The translations under genes and the position numbers were made by a program. Positions 61,666 to 64,000 of a DNA stretch of 64,000 bases are shown one piece after another. Numbering within the stretch: the stretch's first letter is position 1; each line of letters opens with the position of its first letter. This DNA comes from Rutidosis leptorrhynchoides. Its lineage: Eukaryota > Streptophyta > Magnoliopsida > Asterales > Asteraceae. Below the pieces are notes generated by a model. That model saw only the letters and a program-made list of their open reading frames with translations. It did no database searches and had not been told where the DNA came from. The stretch covers positions 370,193,501 through 370,257,500 of the forward strand of contig NC_092337.1 of NCBI RefSeq assembly GCF_046630445.1, in the 5' to 3' direction.

Positions 61666-64000
61666 TGTAGCGACCCCGACAAATCGTCAAGTGACGGCGC
61701 CGTCTACGTGGGTCCCGTTACCTGATTATAAGTCTTTAAGATAACGTTTGACCAAAATATGTCGCCTTCATTTCAAAATAAAGATTGTTCCCAAAGTTTA
61801 CAAGAATTGTTCAACCAATAGTTAAGTTACAACGTTATAATACGAATGAAATCTAGGCGACACGGTTTAAAGTAAAGTCAAAAGACGCTCCATGAAATGC
61901 ACATATACTCGACATCCAATGCAAGTATCAAATAATGAGCGGAAGCATGTATCATGTATCGTTCAAGGACCTGAGAAAAACATAGAAATCTGTCAACGAA
62001 AACGTTGGTGAAATCATAGGTTTAAGTAAGTAAGTACAAGTGAACCACAAGATTTGCATCAATGAAATAATAGTAATACATTCCAAAAGTTTGTTTCACG
62101 AGCACCCAATTATCAAAGCTTAACATTCCTTCCATTGTATACCCCATCACTTAGTGCTAGAACAAACACTGATTCTCGAAAATATATTTCATCCGTAGAC
62201 GGTAGCGAACCGTCAAAGATGAGGGTTGTCAACCCATATGGCCATATAACATAAGTTCTCGCTTACACCCGGCAAGTGTAACTAATGATAATCGAATTGA
62301 GGATTTTTGTTCTAAACTCGTATGTAGAATGTTTGTTTTCCTGTACTCGTGTTCACTTAGTAAAAGAAATGTTTATGTTTTCTCATCCCAAATGTAAGTT
62401 CAAAAAGAGTAAAAGTGGGACTATGATCTCACTTTGAGTGCACGAGTAGTAAAGTACTTCAACAAGTAAACGTGTGCAAAGAACAATGCTAATCTTGACC
62501 TAAACAATAGGTTGTATCAATAACGGTAAACACGATAGGTCAAAGATGTTCAATTAGTCCTATGGCTCGTTACGACTCGATTAATATAGCATGTGAATCA
62601 ATTTGTCAAGTTTCATGCACGATACAAGTAGTTAAGTATGTTAGAACGATTGTATAATCGTTTGGTTATGTTTGACTAAAAGTCAAACCTGGTCAAAGTC
62701 AAAGTCAACGGGGTCGGGTCGGGTATCCGACAATTTTCCCATGATGAGAAATCATTTATGAGCAGAATGGCCAAGTTTCATGTTAATCGGAGTTACGGTT
62801 AAGCGGGAAACATTTTGTGAAAGGAAAAATAAAAACAAAAATGAGCTGGGCATATGCGCGGCGCGCAATGGGTTGCGCGGCGCGCACCCAGTGCAATTTC
62901 TGGTCAGAACTCAACCAAGAAGGCAAACTGTGCGGCGCGCGGGTAAATGCGCGGCGCGCAATACCTGGGAATCATGCAGTTTGCAGAAAAAAATAGACCA
63001 AGTCACGAACCAAAACTCAAATTAACATATTTTATGAACCGAAAACATCCAAAATGCATACTATATATCGTTGGAAAGGTAATTTGACAAGGAAAACAAC
63101 TAAGCACATTTCATCAAGCAATTCATCACTAACAACAACCAAAAACTGCATTAAACGTTCATAATCAAAGTTTCAAGTTCTAAAACGCATTTTATGATTC
63201 GGGCAACCAATTTACATGTATGATATGCCGTTTTGAAGGTAATGAAGCATACATTACTACTAAACACTAACAATTAACATTCCATGACATTCAAGCATCC
63301 AAAAATTCATGTCAAGAACTATCAAACCCTAGTCAAACATCTCAAAATCAATAATCATGTTTTTGAAGTTTTCTTAATCAACCTACACATCAATTTGAAG
63401 CTAATGATGCTAGTAACACATTTAATACATGAACTTTAACAATTAAACCACTTTTAATCATCCAAAATCAAAGATTAAGCAAGCAATTTTCATATTCAAG
63501 CTAGTTACACCAAAAACAACAAATCGAGCATACAAATTACATACACGACATCACAATGAGCCATAGACACTAACTAACACCATTTCAAGTCAAAAACACG
63601 AATTTAGAGAAATCTAGAGTTTTAGAAATGTTACCCAAACTTGATGATATTGGTATCAAAATGTAGAGGATGAAGAGAGGATCACGAAAATGTAATTTGT
63701 TTTGATGTTTGCTTCTCCAATCGGATTTAGATGATGATTTTATGTTTGAGGGTTTTGAGTTCAAAAATGGGAAGTAGAGAGAAAGAGGAGGATGAAGGTG
63801 GGAGGTGGAGATGAAATGAATGGATGTGGTAAGTGGGTTGACTAGTTGACCTAGTCAACTAGTTTGCCCATTTGGCAATCTCGGTCCCTCGAGTTTCAAA
63901 GCGGGTGCGGGAATTAACCCAACGAATATTTTTAAAAACGTTCGAGTAACGGATGACTTTATAATTAGATAACGAGAATATTATGAACGTTAGTTAACGA
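61666..64000 (-). repeat. Element Y 5' LTR, 2335 bp inside the window
   Basis: Nearly identical to 55343-57695. Differences seen: one base near 61818 (CAACCAATAG against CAACTAATAG), one near 63147 (AACTGCATT against AACCGCATT), one near 63902 (AAGCGGGTG against AAGCAGGTG), and an 18-bp deletion near 62928 between the second and third palindromes. Confidence 0.93.
62855..62960. repeat. Quasi-palindrome cassette in the Y 5' LTR, gap shortened by 18 bp
   Basis: The same four TGCGC-GGC-GCGCA-type units as at 56532-56655; the spacer between the pairs is 44 nt instead of 62. Confidence 0.9.

Larger units (their letters stand above)
55343..64000 (-). mobile_element. Element Y: young, non-autonomous Ty3/gypsy element of the B1 family (runs off the window)
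   Basis: It reads right to left: 5' LTR 61666-64000 (about 87 bp more expected outside), PBS 61652-61663, gag 60236-61261, degenerate pol 57790-60235, 3' LTR 55343-57782. The two LTRs differ by about three substitutions and one 18-bp deletion over ~2.3 kb seen, so the insertion is recent. Pol is beyond repair, so it moved with help from a relative. Confidence 0.93.

Overview
The window is AT-rich nuclear DNA of a flowering plant. The evidence is an intron-rich TGA-type bZIP gene, Ty3/gypsy chromovirus (Tekay-like) retrotransposons primed by initiator tRNA-Met, a copia pol fragment, an L1-type LINE, and hAT and Harbinger relics. The style of the repeats looks like a eudicot of the daisy family (Asteraceae); that is recognition, not proof. 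Only about 6 kb (26.6-32.2 kb) is ordinary host gene space. The rest is nested transposable elements.

Layout. 1-1.4 kb: 3' part of a copia pol and probably its LTR, split by element A. 1.45-10.1 kb: A, a complete but non-autonomous gypsy element with two orphan accessory ORFs and only a pol stub. 10.6-24.3 kb: a LINE split by a small hAT element (8-bp target duplication), which is itself split by element C (5-bp duplication), a second large non-autonomous gypsy element. 24.4-24.96 kb: a long-TIR MITE. 26.66-27.06 kb: a small intronless gene of unknown function on the + strand. 27.2-28.3 kb: small repeats. 28.6-32.2 kb: an 11-exon TGA9/TGA10-type bZIP gene on the - strand with a MITE in one intron.

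32.8-64 kb is an open-ended nest: a Harbinger-like transposon is cut by gypsy element B1 (-), B1 by D (+), D by X, and X by Y (-). Each host should resume beyond the right edge in reverse order.

Most notable. (1) Element D carries a host-type F-box gene and an acidic ORF between its primer-binding site and gag. (2) The related LTRs of B1 and Y hold four GC-rich quasi-palindromes at the same place, with different arms but the same GGC centre. (3) A, C and D each carry an internal copy of their polypurine-tract sequence, a possible central PPT. (4) A and C share an orphan ORF although the U3 parts of their LTRs differ. (5) Y has almost identical LTRs and an open gag but a ruined pol, which implies mobilisation in trans. 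No tRNA, rRNA or CRISPR was seen.
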